Numbered from the stretch's first letter, positions 9,296-18,597 are shown. The stretch: 64,000 nucleotides of DNA from Marinilabilia salmonicolor (GCF_003003035.1 NZ_PVTS01000006.1:186001-250000), one strand, 5' to 3'. Made by a program: numbers and translations. The notes: generated by a model not told the origin, from the sequence alone.

Positions 9296-12200
9296 TTAGA
9301 ATACTAAGCTAAGACCTCCTGATATTGTTCTGATTGGAGTATAACGCGCAGTAGTTGCAGCGGTAAAACTCTGACGGGGGTCTAACCCTTTACGACTTGT
9401 AAGTAAAGCAACATTATCGGCACTAAAATATATACGAAGCTTCTCAATATTAAATGTGCTAACTAAGTCGGAAGGAAGCGTATAACCAATTGTAATATTA
9501 TTAATACTTAAATAGTCTGAACTGGTTAAGAATCTAGTAGAGGTTGAGTTCGCATACCTGTCATTAGCATCCAGTCGAGGCACATCTGTGTTTTTGTTAT
9601 CGGGCCTCCAGGCATTGTAAATATCTTTATGCCAGTTATTTCCCGCAAAGCTTGAAGTCCCACCATGCATCAATCGAGCATAACCTGAATCGTAAATATC
9701 ACCACCCAACTGATACGAAGCCTGAACAGAAGCATCAAAACCAAAGGCTTCAACTGAAGTTCCAAGACCTCCATAAACGGTAGGCAAGAGATCATCAGTC
9801 ATTACTTTGTAAGACTGAGCTAATGTATAATCAGCTGTCCTTATCCGGGTACCTTCTTCATTTTCGGCCCAATACAACGCCTCTCCGGTTTCAGAATCTA
9901 CACCGGCATAATCTACCAGATACATATGATACATAGACTCACCCTCTCTGTAGATTCTGGATCCATCAATCATTTCCCCTTCAAGATCAGGATGCAATTC
10001 ATTAATCTTATTTTTTACAAATGTGGCATTGGCATTAACATTCCAAACCAGGTTATTTCTGTTAAAAATATTGTAGCTGAGATCAACTTCAATACCGGAG
10101 TTGGTCATTGACCCAATATTCATAGGAACAGATGTATACCCATTACTTCCGGCAACCGGTTTGTAATAAAGCATATCGCTTGACTTTCTTCCGAAATATT
10201 CCACAGTCCCAATTAATTGGTTGCGAAGCATTGCGAAGTCAAGACCTACGTTGTATGACGTTGAAGTTTCCCATGTGATATCCTTATTCCCTTTATAACT
10301 TAAAGCACCATCAGAGAATACACCATCGGCACCAGACATTCTGAATTGATCAAGATAGGCATAATAGTTACCAATATTATCATTACCCTGCTCGCCATAA
10401 GAGGCTTTCAATTTGAGCATATCAAGCCAGTCAGCTGACAAAAAAGGTTCCTTGGTAATAATCCATGCAGCACTCGCAGACCAAAAATCACCCCATCTAT
10501 TATCGGGGTGGAAACGACTTGAAGCATCACGGCGATAAGCAACATTACCAAAATAAGTTTCCTTATATGAATAATTCACACGGCCAAATATTCCCTGTGT
10601 GGCATAAGTATCTAAAGCGCCACCACCATTGACATTATCAATCACATTATTAACATAGTAACTTTCAGGGTTATATAAATTTTGTCCGTTAGCATAAATG
10701 TACTCCGTTCTATAGTCATAACCGTCATATCCTATAGTAACATCAATACTATTATCCTCTCCGATTGTCTTTTGATAACTTCCAATATACTGTTGGTTAA
10801 ATCCAACTGTCCGGGTTTGTTCTTGATAAGCAGTACCTCCATAAGAAGCACTTTGTCCCATATAAGCATTTCCTAAATCACCATATCTGGTATTATCCAC
10901 ATTCAAACCATACCTGGCAATTAACTTCAATCCTTGAACAGGACTTAATTCTGCATGCCACGAACTGTTAACAATATCCATCAAATAATCTGTCTTATTG
11001 TAAGTCAAGTCACCAGCAGGGTTAGCGATTGACATGAAAGATCGTGAATAATTTGTGCTCACACCATCACCATAATCATAAACTTTACGCCCATTATTAA
11101 TCATAATTTGGCCATTTTCGCCATCACGAACATACAACGGATAGACTGGCGCGATATAGTTGGCAACAAAAAAAGCGTTTCCGCTGGAACTGGTATTGGT
11201 TTGTTCCTCAGGATAATCGCTCTGTACATTGTTATAATTAACATTAGCACCAACTTTCAACCATTCAGTAACTTCATGGTCTCCTTTAAAACGGCCAGAA
11301 AACCGTTCAAAACCGGAACCTGAGATTACTCCCTGGTCATCCAAATAACCGAAAGAAACATAATAACTCTGTTTTTCGGTTCCACCGGAAATTGAAATAT
11401 TATATTCCTGCCGTGGATTATTTTGGAAAGTCTCATCAGCCCAATCATCGGGGGTATAAAAATACTCTCCATCGCTATACCCCAAAGTAGCATGTGGATT
11501 TAACTTTCCATTCGCTCCAATTAATAATTCCCCATCAGGAACAGTAAACACGGTATAGCCCAATCCACCTTCAGTTTCAGATGTTATTGTTGAATTGGCA
11601 TAAATATTAGCATCAACCGGTGAATAGCCAAGATTATAGATTCCAGCATTATAAATAGCTCTATAAGCAGTTTCCATATAATTTTTGGAACTGGTCAAAA
11701 CATCATAGTTTTCAACCGCGCGTGAATTAAAACCATATTTAACATTCAAGTTAACTTTAGCTTTACCACTACCCTCTTTGGTGGTAATCATTATAATACC
11801 ATTGGCCCCACGAGCGCCATAAAGAGCTGTAGATGCGGCATCCTTCAGAACAGTCATTGACTTAATATCGGAAGTATTGATAGAAGACAAATCTCCATCA
11901 AACGGAATTCCGTCAACAACATATAACGGATCAGTACCGGCATTAATAGAACCGACTCCACGAACCCTAACTGTTGCTTCAGAACCGGGCTGACCATTAT
12001 TACTCAACACCTGCACACCTGCAACGGCTCCTGATAATGCTTGCGAAACATTAGAAACCTGACGTTTCTCAATTTTTTCAGAACTAACCTCAGCTGCAGA
12101 ACCGGTAAATGAACCTTTGGTAGAAGTACCGTAAGCTACTACAATTACTTCATCCATAGCAAATGATTCATCAACCATTCCGACATTTATAGTGCTCTGC

Positions 12201-12463
12201 CCTTCATAAATAACCTCCTGGGTTTGCATTCCAATAAATGAGAAAACAATAGTTTCTGCATCTTCCGGTACATTTAATGAGTATGTACCATCTACCTGGG
12301 TAACTGTACCCACAGTAGTTCCTTTAACAAAAACGGAGACACCGGGTATCGGCATACCGTCTTCACTTCCCGTAACAGTTCCTGTAATAGTTTGTGCTTG
12401 TGCTAAAACACTACCAAGCCCAAAAACCATGAGGAACGAAAGTGCTAAAAGTACTTTCTTCAT
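9296..12463 (-). CDS. SusC/RagA-family TonB-linked outer-membrane transporter
   Basis: The 1055-residue protein has a signal peptide to about residue 23, a carboxypeptidase-regulatory-like domain (about 25-105), a plug with GANGIIMITTKEGSG, and a barrel ending GGLSLVF. It carries the common VVAYGTSTKGSFTGSA segment, a different plug subtype from the other SusC here (VVTALGISREKKSLGY). The first ~110 residues and about 30 leader bases closely match the other SusC, suggesting duplication or recombination of the 5' end. It leads an operon with SusD and a surface lipoprotein ending at the terminator near 5561-5605. No glycosidase, peptidase or regulator gene accompanies it, so the substrate is open. 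Confidence 0.96.
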   Translation of the reverse strand: MKKVLLALSFLMVFGLGSVLAQAQTITGTVTGSEDGMPIPGVSVFVKGTTVGTVTQVDGTYSLNVPEDAETIVFSFIGMQTQEVIYEGQSTINVGMVDESFAMDEVIVVAYGTSTKGSFTGSAAEVSSEKIEKRQVSNVSQALSGAVAGVQVLSNNGQPGSEATVRVRGVGSINAGTDPLYVVDGIPFDGDLSSINTSDIKSMTVLKDAASTALYGARGANGIIMITTKEGSGKAKVNLNVKYGFNSRAVENYDVLTSSKNYMETAYRAIYNAGIYNLGYSPVDANIYANSTITSETEGGLGYTVFTVPDGELLIGANGKLNPHATLGYSDGEYFYTPDDWADETFQNNPRQEYNISISGGTEKQSYYVSFGYLDDQGVISGSGFERFSGRFKGDHEVTEWLKVGANVNYNNVQSDYPEEQTNTSSSGNAFFVANYIAPVYPLYVRDGENGQIMINNGRKVYDYGDGVSTNYSRSFMSIANPAGDLTYNKTDYLMDIVNSSWHAELSPVQGLKLIARYGLNVDNTRYGDLGNAYMGQSASYGGTAYQEQTRTVGFNQQYIGSYQKTIGEDNSIDVTIGYDGYDYRTEYIYANGQNLYNPESYYVNNVIDNVNGGGALDTYATQGIFGRVNYSYKETYFGNVAYRRDASSRFHPDNRWGDFWSASAAWIITKEPFLSADWLDMLKLKASYGEQGNDNIGNYYAYLDQFRMSGADGVFSDGALSYKGNKDITWETSTSYNVGLDFAMLRNQLIGTVEYFGRKSSDMLYYKPVAGSNGYTSVPMNIGSMTNSGIEVDLSYNIFNRNNLVWNVNANATFVKNKINELHPDLEGEMIDGSRIYREGESMYHMYLVDYAGVDSETGEALYWAENEEGTRIRTADYTLAQSYKVMTDDLLPTVYGGLGTSVEAFGFDASVQASYQLGGDIYDSGYARLMHGGTSSFAGNNWHKDIYNAWRPDNKNTDVPRLDANDRYANSTSTRFLTSSDYLSINNITIGYTLPSDLVSTFNIEKLRIYFSADNVALLTSRKGLDPRQSFTAATTARYTPIRTISGGLSLVF

Positions 12464-12936
12464 AGATTATAGGTTTAAAATTAAAAAATAGAACAATAAG
12501 AAAACATTCCAATTTAGGAAATGTTTCCAACTTTTATTAGAATTTAACACATGATTTTTATCACAAAATTCTGCTCAAAAGCAGAATCATGACCTTTATC
12601 AGGTCTTTTCAAACATTTCGTTAAGGCGAAGGGAGGTTTTGGCAAGTTTCTGTCACAAATATATAACTTTTTGCTTTCAAAAAATAACCTAACCTGTTTT
12701 TTTTGATTTTTATCACAGTTTTACCCCCTATTCTGCCAAACAGATAGTCGTTTTTTTAACTATTATTCAGACTACACCCCTAAAAAATGGGGTAACATAA
12801 CACAAACAAGCCTTTTTATCTTGAGTCCACCCTACATAAACGAAGCTTGCACAACAGCAGGTATGTTTTTTTTCTGCTGTAACCCTAAAAAAACAAACAA
12901 TAGAAGATTTGGTTTAAATGTTAGTGAGATTTTGGT

Positions 12937-13069
12937 GAGTAGTGAGTAGTCAGTAGTCAGTAGTCAGTAGTCAGTAGTCAGTAGTCAGTAGTCAGTAGTC
13001 AGTAGTCAGTAGTCAGTAGTCAGTAGTCAGTAGTCAGTAGTCAGTAGTCAGTAGTCAGTAGTCAGTAGT
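12937..13069 (+). repeat. Heptanucleotide tandem repeat: 2 x GAGTAGT then 17 x CAGTAGT
   Basis: Seventeen perfect copies of CAGTAGT run from 12951 to 13069, preceded by two GAGTAGT units. The unit is 7 bases, so it cannot encode a simple in-frame repeat. It carries TAG on the plus strand and TGA on the minus strand. It sits between the second SusC gene and fetB. The gap 12464-13173 otherwise holds an A+T-rich SusC leader, further degenerate heptamers (13104-13131) and no gene that I can support. Confidence 0.97.
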
Positions 13070-13103
13070 TTGTTATCAGAAGAGTAGTTGATGTTTGAGA
13101 ATT

Positions 13104-13190
13104 TGGAGGTTGGAAGTTGGAGGTTAGAATACGGGGTCTGTCAGCTCTTAGCTCACCTCTCACTCCTCAACTCTCAACTCTCTCCCCTCA
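13104..13190 (-). repeat. Degenerate heptamer array at the fetB 3' end
   Basis: On the minus strand, 13190 to 13141 reads as 7-base units TGAGGGG, AGAGAGT, TGAGAGT, TGAGGAG, TGAGAGG, TGAGCTA, AGAGCTG. The fetB stop codon (13176-13174) is one of these phased TGAs. On the plus strand at 13104-13131 the units are TGGAGGT, TGGAAGT, TGGAGGT, TAGAATA. Confidence 0.85.
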
Positions 13191-13947
13191 CATTCCCCAT
13201 CTCATCGAAAGCCATTCGTTTTGAAAAAAGGATACTCAGAACAAGCGTTAACGTACATCCCACAAATATGGCCAACATAATCATCACCTGATATTTAATG
13301 GCAACGGCGGGGGAAGCTCCACCAAGAATTTGTCCGGTCATCATGCCGGGAAGTGAAATAAGTCCAATTACTGACATCGTTGCAAGTAACGGATTGAGGC
13401 CTTTTATTAGAGCATCCTGTATAAAAGGCCTCAGAGCAAGTCGGGAACTCCCGCTATTGGTCAGGAGAAAGTAATACAACTCTCTGTCCTTGTGAAGTCC
13501 TTTAAAGAAGGCCGTTAAACCGACTATATTATGATTAAGAGAGTTCCCAAGTACCATTCCCGAGATGGGGACAAAGTAACGGGCATCAAAGAAATAACCG
13601 GACTTTATAACCAGTCCCAGGAAGAATCCGTCAATAATAGTCATGGATATTAACCCGGCAATGATAAAAGGAAGCAAAAATTGCTTCCAGGAGATTCCCA
13701 CTCTTTTTACCACGGTTGCTCCTCCAACCATAACCATTATTAAAACCCAGGCAGTGTTAATCCATGCATTGTTTTTCTCAAAAATCCATTCCAGGTAAAC
13801 AGCGACCAAAAAAAGTTGGACAATCATCCGGAGCACACTTATTATAAGATCACCGTTTAACGTTACCTTATAATAACGGAATATCAAAACCGGAATAACC
13901 AAAATTGAAAACCCTAAAAGTAAATCCCAAAGTTTTATATCAATCAT
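13174..13947 (-). CDS. fetB: FetB-type iron-export ABC transporter permease (UPF0014)
   Basis: This 257-residue, very hydrophobic protein has about seven predicted membrane helices. It carries UPF0014 signatures: ISGMVLGNSLN in the middle and LISLPGMMTGQILGG followed by AIKYQVMIMLAI near the end. In E. coli FetA-FetB (YbbL-YbbM) lowers cytoplasmic iron under oxidative stress, and this copy pairs with the ATPase gene immediately upstream (13985-14590). The two genes are separated by only a short heptamer-repeat spacer. The last residues (VRGES) and the TGA stop are encoded inside a heptamer array, so the C-terminal tail may be a repeat-derived extension. Family identity is strong; the transported metal is from family knowledge. 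Confidence 0.92.
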   Translation of the reverse strand: MIDIKLWDLLLGFSILVIPVLIFRYYKVTLNGDLIISVLRMIVQLFLVAVYLEWIFEKNNAWINTAWVLIMVMVGGATVVKRVGISWKQFLLPFIIAGLISMTIIDGFFLGLVIKSGYFFDARYFVPISGMVLGNSLNHNIVGLTAFFKGLHKDRELYYFLLTNSGSSRLALRPFIQDALIKGLNPLLATMSVIGLISLPGMMTGQILGGASPAVAIKYQVMIMLAIFVGCTLTLVLSILFSKRMAFDEMGNVRGES

Positions 13948-13960
13948 AGCAATTTATTAT

Positions 13961-13991
13961 AGTTCTTGGCTCTTAGCTCATTCCTCAACCC
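13961..13991 (-). repeat. Short heptamer array between fetA and fetB
   Basis: On the minus strand the units are GGTTGAG, GAATGAG, CTAAGAG, CCAAGAA. The first TGA is the fetA stop codon. Confidence 0.75.
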
Positions 13992-14590
13992 TGTACCCCT
14001 AACCTCACCTCCTGCTCCATGGCTGCCCCCCATTCATGATGATGACTGGAAGAAATAACCGTTTTATCTTTAAGTCCACTGACAACTTTCAATAGTTTAA
14101 GGATGGCATCATCATCTAAGGAGGAAGTGGGTTCATCCAGTAAAACAATATCCCGATCCAACGAAAGACAAACCGCTATAACCACCCGTTGTTTTTGTCC
14201 TCCACTCATTTCATCGAAGGGGCGCACAAACATTTCCTTTTCCAACCCCAGCTGCCCCATAAGTAATTCAACGTCCCTTCGTTTGGATGAAACATTCAAC
14301 ATCCTGGTCAGTTCATCCCCATTGGAAACAGGTAAATTGATGTTTTGGGGAACATAAGCAATCTGTGAGCGAATATCTTTCACGGTATCTCTTCCCAGTT
14401 TCATCCCTCCCACTTGCACCGATCCACTATGAGGCTTCACATATCCCTGTATGATTTTCAGGACTGATGATTTGCCGGTACCCGAGTGGCCTGTAATACA
14501 AACTTTACTTCCTGCCTGCACAGAAAAAGAAAGGTTTTCAAAGATGGTTCCGGTTGAATATTTCAAAGTAACATTGTCAAATGATATCAT
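13985..14590 (-). CDS. fetA: FetA-type ABC transporter ATP-binding protein
   Basis: The 201-residue ABC ATPase has Walker A GHSGTGKS (about 34-41), a Q-loop region (IAYVPQNINLP), signature MSGGQKQRV, Walker B IVLLDEPTSSLD and an H-loop region (ISSSHHHEW). The small size and pairing with the UPF0014 permease mark it as FetA, which powers iron export. Translation ends at a TGA that is the first unit of a heptamer array (13961-13991). It is probably the first gene of a two-gene operon reading away from thrS. I could not find a convincing TAnnTTTG box upstream. Confidence 0.93.
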   Translation of the reverse strand: MISFDNVTLKYSTGTIFENLSFSVQAGSKVCITGHSGTGKSSVLKIIQGYVKPHSGSVQVGGMKLGRDTVKDIRSQIAYVPQNINLPVSNGDELTRMLNVSSKRRDVELLMGQLGLEKEMFVRPFDEMSGGQKQRVVIAVCLSLDRDIVLLDEPTSSLDDDAILKLLKVVSGLKDKTVISSSHHHEWGAAMEQEVRLGVQG

Positions 14591-14697
14591 ATTATAATGT
14601 GTGGTCTATAATTATTTACAACAATCAGAAATACCGAACATACAAATATTTAGTGTCTTACTTCTAATATTCGTGTTTTTTTTGGCAAAATATTTTT

Positions 14698-14862
14698 AAA
14701 ATGGCTACGCCATTTTCTTTGACGTCCACGAATTCTTGCAAGCAAGCGGCATAGCCGAGCGTCACGAATTAAACGAATTTGAGTCGCACTTGAAGTGCGA
14801 CTTTAAACGGCTTCGTCGTCAAGAAAAGCTGGTTTTCAGCTTTTAATTCGTGGACAAACAAA
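14698..14862. repeat. Multi-hairpin structured intergenic element
   Basis: An outer inverted repeat GTCCACGAATT (14724-14734) / AATTCGTGGAC (14845-14855) encloses several perfect small hairpins: CGGC-ata-GCCG (14747-14757), AGTCGCACT-tga-AGTGCGACT (14782-14802) and AAAAGCTG-gtttt-CAGCTTTT (14824-14844). Just outside is AAAATGGC-tac-GCCATTTT (14698-14716). The short motif ACGAATT recurs. No reading frame is supported. It lies between the divergent fetA and thrS genes. Confidence 0.75.
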
Positions 14863-14942
14863 GTAATAGTTTTTCCCTGACACCTTTCTAGAAAATATAA
14901 TCTCACCTCCCTGACAGGACTAATCTCAAACACTCACGCCAT

Positions 14943-15030
14943 CCTCAGCTCTCATTTCTCAACCTCAACCTCAGCCTTAACCTTAGCCTCAACTCTCAAT
15001 TCTCAAGCTCAGCCTCAACCCCCAACCTCC
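14943..15030 (-). repeat. Degenerate heptamer array upstream of thrS
   Basis: On the minus strand units such as GTTGAGG, TGAGAAT, TGAGAGT, TGAGGCT, GGTTGAG, GTTGAGA and AATGAGA repeat with a 7-base period. Unlike most arrays in the window it is not at a gene end: it lies between the divergent fetA and thrS starts. Confidence 0.75.
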
Positions 15031-15064
15031 CTCCTGCCCATTTTTATTTTCCCCGCCTTATGTT

Positions 15065-15072
15065 TATCTTTG
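15065..15072 (+). promoter_or_regulatory. Predicted -7 box of the thrS promoter
   Basis: TATCTTTG fits the Bacteroidetes -7 consensus TAnnTTTG. The thrS ATG is 32 bases downstream. No clear TTTG box is seen at the usual -33 distance. Confidence 0.55.
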
Positions 15073-15103
15073 CACGTTCGAAAAGACTTTAAACAGATAA
15101 CTA

Positions 15104-17050
15104 ATGATAAAAATAACATTACCTGACCAATCGGTACGTGAATATGCGGAAGGCATCACCGGTGAGGAAATCGCCAGGGATATCAGTCCCCGCCTGGCCA
15201 AAGAAGTACTGGCCATCACTGTGAACGATCAGTTGTACGATCTTCACCGACCGATTAAAGAGGACGCCAATATCAAACTCCATAAGTGGGAAGATGCAGA
15301 AGGCAAACATGCATTCTGGCACTCATCAGCCCACCTGTTGGCCGAAGCTTTAGAAGCGCTCTACCCCGGAATCAAATTTGGTATCGGTCCCGCCATCGAA
15401 AACGGTTTTTATTACGACGTGGATCCGGGCGACCGGGTAATTACAGATGCCGACCTGCCAAAGATTGAGAAAAAAATGCAGGAGCTGGCCCGCCAGAAAA
15501 TGGAGTATCAGAGACGCGATGTCACCAAACAGGAAGCCATCGAGTTTTTTGAGAAGAAAGGTGATCCCTATAAAGTGGAACTGATCAGCGAGCTGGAAGA
15601 CGGTACCATCACATTTTATGAGCAGGGAAATTTTACTGACCTTTGTCGTGGACCTCACCTGCCCAACACAGCATCCATCAAAGCCATCAAACTTCTGAGT
15701 ATTGCAGGAGCTTACTGGCGCGGTGATGAGAAACGCAAACAGCTTACCCGTGTTTATGGTATCACTTTTCCAAAGCAAAAATTACTGGAAGAACATTTGC
15801 AAAAGCTCGAAGAAGCAGCCAAGCGGGATCACCGGAAATTGGGGAAAGAGCTGGAGCTTTTTGCCTTTTCACAACGCGTAGGACAGGGACTGCCATTATG
15901 GCTACCCAAAGGAGCTAAACTGCGCGAACGTCTGGAAAATTTCCTGAAAAAAGTCCAGTTAAAATACGGCTACGAGCAGGTGATCACACCACATATCGGA
16001 CAGAAAGAGTTGTATGAGACCTCCGGTCACTATGCAAAGTACGGAGCCGATTCTTTTCAGCCTATTCACACACCCGCCGAAGGTGAAGAGTTTCTGTTGA
16101 AACCCATGAACTGCCCGCACCACTGCGAGATATACAACGTTAAACCCCACTCCTACCGTGACCTTCCGGTTCGTTTTGCCGAATTTGGAACGGTTTACCG
16201 CTATGAACAAAGTGGCGAGTTACACGGTTTAACACGGGTACGCGGCTTTACCCAGGACGATGCCCATATTTTCTGTCGCCCCGATCAGTTAAAAGATGAA
16301 TTCAAGAAAGTGATTGACATCATCTTTTACATTTTCAAGGCGTTGGATTTTAAAGATTACATCGCTCAGATTTCTTTACGCGATCCCGACAACAAGGAAA
16401 AGTACATCGGGTCTGATGAAAACTGGGAAAAAGCAGAGCAGGCAATTATCGAAGCTTGTGATGAAAAAGGTCTGGAAACAGTGGTTGAAACCGGAGAAGC
16501 AGCCTTTTACGGGCCTAAACTGGACTTCATGGTGCGTGACGCCATAGGACGGAAGTGGCAGCTGGGAACCATTCAGGTGGATTACAACCTGCCCGAACGG
16601 TTCAATCTGGAATACATCGGTCAGGATAATCAAAAGCATCGTCCCATCATGATCCACCGGGCTCCTTTTGGAAGTATGGAACGTTTTGTGGCCGTATTGA
16701 TTGAGCACACAGCAGGAAAATTCCCGTTGTGGCTGACTCCTGAGCAGGTAGTTATTCTGCCCATCAGCGAAAAATTCAATGAATACGCAAAAAATGTTTC
16801 AAATTTCCTGAATAATTCCGATATTCGCGCCGTATTAGATGAGCGTAATGAGAAGATAGGTAAAAAGATACGCGATAATGAATTAAAGCGCATCCCTTAC
16901 CTGTTGATTGTTGGTGAGAAAGAAGCAGAAAACAACCAGGTATCTGTACGCAGACAAGGTGAAGGAGACCAGGGTGTTATGTCGCTCAAAGAATTTGCTT
17001 CCTTCATTAAAAATGAAGAGCAGAAACTTTTGGAAGAAATAGAAAAGTAA
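15104..17050 (+). CDS. thrS: Threonine--tRNA ligase
   Basis: The 648-residue protein matches the full-length bacterial enzyme that charges tRNA-Thr. It has an N-terminal TGS domain (about 1-62), the tRNA-SAD editing domain with HWHSSAH-type histidines ([14 protein letters not shown]) and [11 protein letters not shown], and a class II catalytic core with KPMNCPHHC (zinc-binding Cys), FRCE-region [17 protein letters not shown] and motif 3 [14 protein letters not shown]. It ends in an anticodon-binding domain (about 545-640, [11 protein letters not shown]). It is the first gene of thrS-infC-rpmI-rplT, the order seen in many bacteria. The ATG is preceded by an A-rich stretch without a Shine-Dalgarno, normal for this phylum. 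Confidence 0.99.
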   Translation: MIKITLPDQSVREYAEGITGEEIARDISPRLAKEVLAITVNDQLYDLHRPIKEDANIKLHKWEDAEGKHAFWHSSAHLLAEALEALYPGIKFGIGPAIENGFYYDVDPGDRVITDADLPKIEKKMQELARQKMEYQRRDVTKQEAIEFFEKKGDPYKVELISELEDGTITFYEQGNFTDLCRGPHLPNTASIKAIKLLSIAGAYWRGDEKRKQLTRVYGITFPKQKLLEEHLQKLEEAAKRDHRKLGKELELFAFSQRVGQGLPLWLPKGAKLRERLENFLKKVQLKYGYEQVITPHIGQKELYETSGHYAKYGADSFQPIHTPAEGEEFLLKPMNCPHHCEIYNVKPHSYRDLPVRFAEFGTVYRYEQSGELHGLTRVRGFTQDDAHIFCRPDQLKDEFKKVIDIIFYIFKALDFKDYIAQISLRDPDNKEKYIGSDENWEKAEQAIIEACDEKGLETVVETGEAAFYGPKLDFMVRDAIGRKWQLGTIQVDYNLPERFNLEYIGQDNQKHRPIMIHRAPFGSMERFVAVLIEHTAGKFPLWLTPEQVVILPISEKFNEYAKNVSNFLNNSDIRAVLDERNEKIGKKIRDNELKRIPYLLIVGEKEAENNQVSVRRQGEGDQGVMSLKEFASFIKNEEQKLLEEIEK

Positions 17051-17216
17051 GACCTCAGCAAAAGAGGTTACAGAATAAATTAACCAAATCGAATTGTTTA
17101 ACTAAAAGGGATCTTTAAAACAGGCAATATTCAGAAGATGATTAAAATTTAGGATGATTACCCTGATTTTTTCGGATCAAAGCGAAAGTTTGCATTTTTA
17201 AAGATTACCTAAAAGT

Positions 17217-17235
17217 AAAGGAGGGTTTAGATATA
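17217..17235 (+). promoter_or_regulatory. Consensus Shine-Dalgarno and AUA start codon of infC
   Basis: AAAGGAGG (17217-17224) is an almost perfect Shine-Dalgarno, eight bases before an in-frame ATA (17233-17235). No ATG exists in this frame between the upstream TGA (17164-17166) and the conserved IF-3 core. Such a strong site is unusual in Bacteroidetes, whose ribosomes generally do not use Shine-Dalgarno pairing. Confidence 0.7.
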
Positions 17236-17787
17236 GGAAGACCAAGAAAAAATACCGGACGCAACCCCAAAGATGAACTCAGGTACAGGACAAATCGTCA
17301 AATCCGGGTGCCTCAGGTACGACTGGTAGGCGATAACCTTGAGAATCCGGGGGTTTACCCGACACAGGAAGCCATGAAAATGGCTGATGAACTGGAATTG
17401 GACTTGGTGGAGATTTCACCAAAGGCTGATCCTCCAGTATGTCGGATCATTGATTATCAAAAGTTCCTCTATCAACAAAAGAAGAAACAAAAGGAACAGA
17501 AGCAGAAAGCAGTTCAGGTTTCGGTTAAGGAGGTCAGATTTGGCCCCAACACCGATGAACATGACTACAATTTCAAGCTGAAACATGCGGAAAAATTCCT
17601 CAATGACGGCGATAAAGTGAAAGCTTTCGTATTCTTCAAAGGACGAAGCATCCTGTTTAAGGAAAAAGGCGAGATTCTATTGCTCCGCCTGGCTCAGGAC
17701 CTTGAAGAGTTAGGAAAAGTGGAACAGCTGCCCAAACTGGAAGGAAAACGCATGACCATGTTTCTTTCGCCCAAGAAGAAAAAGTAG
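17233..17787 (+). CDS. infC: Translation initiation factor IF-3
   Basis: IF-3 keeps ribosomal subunits apart and checks the start codon. The core is unmistakable: [34 protein letters not shown], then the linker ([12 protein letters not shown]) and the C-domain ([51 protein letters not shown]). A GTG at 17308 would give 159 residues but would cut off the conserved N-terminal segment NRQIRV; homologs begin with a short basic tail like the [18 protein letters not shown] encoded here. I therefore start at ATA 17233 (184 residues). A rare start codon would allow IF-3 to repress its own translation, as with AUU in E. coli infC. An AUU at 17194 is an alternative but has no Shine-Dalgarno. Confidence 0.93.
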   Translation: MGRPRKNTGRNPKDELRYRTNRQIRVPQVRLVGDNLENPGVYPTQEAMKMADELELDLVEISPKADPPVCRIIDYQKFLYQQKKKQKEQKQKAVQVSVKEVRFGPNTDEHDYNFKLKHAEKFLNDGDKVKAFVFFKGRSILFKEKGEILLLRLAQDLEELGKVEQLPKLEGKRMTMFLSPKKKK

Positions 17788-17819
17788 TTGTCTATTTTTT
17801 GAACTAAATATATAGAACA

Positions 17820-18017
17820 ATGCCAAAAATGAAGACGAATTCCAGTGCGAAAAAGCGTTTTTCAATCACTGGAAGCGGAAAAATCAAGCGTAAGCACGCT
17901 TTTAAAAGTCACATTCTGACTAAGAAATCGACTAAAAGAAAGCGTAACCTGACTTATTTTGGTGAGGTACACAAAGCTGACACAAACAACGTGAAGCTTC
18001 AGCTTGCCATGAAGTAA
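17820..18017 (+). CDS. rpmI: 50S ribosomal protein L35
   Basis: The 65-residue, highly basic protein has the L35 signature [20 protein letters not shown] and a second block [20 protein letters not shown]. It is a component of the large ribosomal subunit, encoded 32 bases after infC and before rplT in the classical order. Its TAA stop is followed at once by six phased heptamers each containing TAG (18018-18059), so any ribosome slipping past the stop would meet stops in all frames. Confidence 0.98.
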   Translation: MPKMKTNSSAKKRFSITGSGKIKRKHAFKSHILTKKSTKRKRNLTYFGEVHKADTNNVKLQLAMK

Positions 18018-18059
18018 GTTAGAGGTTAGGGATTAGAAGTTAGAGATTAGACATTAGAA
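18018..18059 (+). repeat. Six TAG-containing heptamers directly after the rpmI stop
   Basis: The units are GTTAGAG, GTTAGGG, ATTAGAA, GTTAGAG, ATTAGAC, ATTAGAA, starting one base after the rpmI TAA. Each carries TAG at the same phase. The remainder of the rpmI-rplT spacer (to 18189) contains no gene; it could hold the L20 leader, but I cannot draw a fold with confidence. Confidence 0.88.
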
Positions 18060-18189
18060 AATGCCAATTTCCGTGAAAGCTTCTCAAATCTCAATAACCA
18101 GTTGCTTACAAAATTATTTTTAATCATTGAATGAATTAGCAGGAAGAGCCCGCAGAAAGGGACGCTAACCATTCTAAAAAACAGTAAAA

Positions 18190-18543
18190 ATGCCTAGATC
18201 AGTAAACACTGTTGCTTCAAGAGCACGAAGAAAAAAGGTGATGAAACTCACCAGAGGGTATTTTGGCCGTCGTAAAAACGTATGGACAGTTGCCAAAAAT
18301 GCCTGGGAAAAGGGTATGGTTTATGCCTACCGTGACCGTAAAGCCAAGAAAAGAAACTTTCGCTCATTGTGGATTCAGCGTATCAACGCTGCTGCACGTC
18401 TCGAAGGCGTATCTTACAGCCGCCTGATGGGAATGATGAAAGATCAAAACATCGACATCAACCGTAAGGTTCTTGCCGACCTGGCTGTTAACCACCCCGA
18501 TGCTTTCAAAGCTGTGGTGAAAAAAGCCATGAACAAGAACTAA
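18190..18543 (+). CDS. rplT: 50S ribosomal protein L20
   Basis: The 117-residue protein shows the L20 hallmarks: [20 protein letters not shown], then [20 protein letters not shown] and [14 protein letters not shown], and a C-terminal [17 protein letters not shown] block. L20 is an early assembly protein of the 50S subunit and in several bacteria represses translation of its own operon. It is the last gene of thrS-infC-rpmI-rplT and is followed by a strong terminator at 18563-18597. Confidence 0.99.
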   Translation: MPRSVNTVASRARRKKVMKLTRGYFGRRKNVWTVAKNAWEKGMVYAYRDRKAKKRNFRSLWIQRINAAARLEGVSYSRLMGMMKDQNIDINRKVLADLAVNHPDAFKAVVKKAMNKN

Positions 18544-18562
18544 ACGTTCAGATAACATTTTT

Positions 18563-18597
18563 AAAGCCCGCAATTATTTTGATTGCGGGCTTTTTTT
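18563..18597 (+). terminator. Rho-independent terminator of the thrS-rplT operon
   Basis: AAAGCCCGCAAT pairs with ATTGCGGGCTTT around a short loop and is followed by a run of T. Confidence 0.95.

Noticed and set aside
12656-12681. Promoter of the second SusC operon
   Set aside because: A CAAA/TATATTTG-like pair on the minus strand is present but the boxes are only 14 bases apart, shorter than the usual 18-21, so I did not list it.
12937-13069. CRISPR array
   Set aside because: The repeated unit is only 7 bases and there are no spacers; no cas genes are near.
15119-16893. Long open frames antisense to thrS
   Set aside because: They are shadows of a well-conserved coding region and lack any family features.
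17194-17196. AUU as the infC start codon, as in E. coli
   Set aside because: It is in frame but has no Shine-Dalgarno in front, while the AUA at 17233 has a near-perfect one at ideal spacing.
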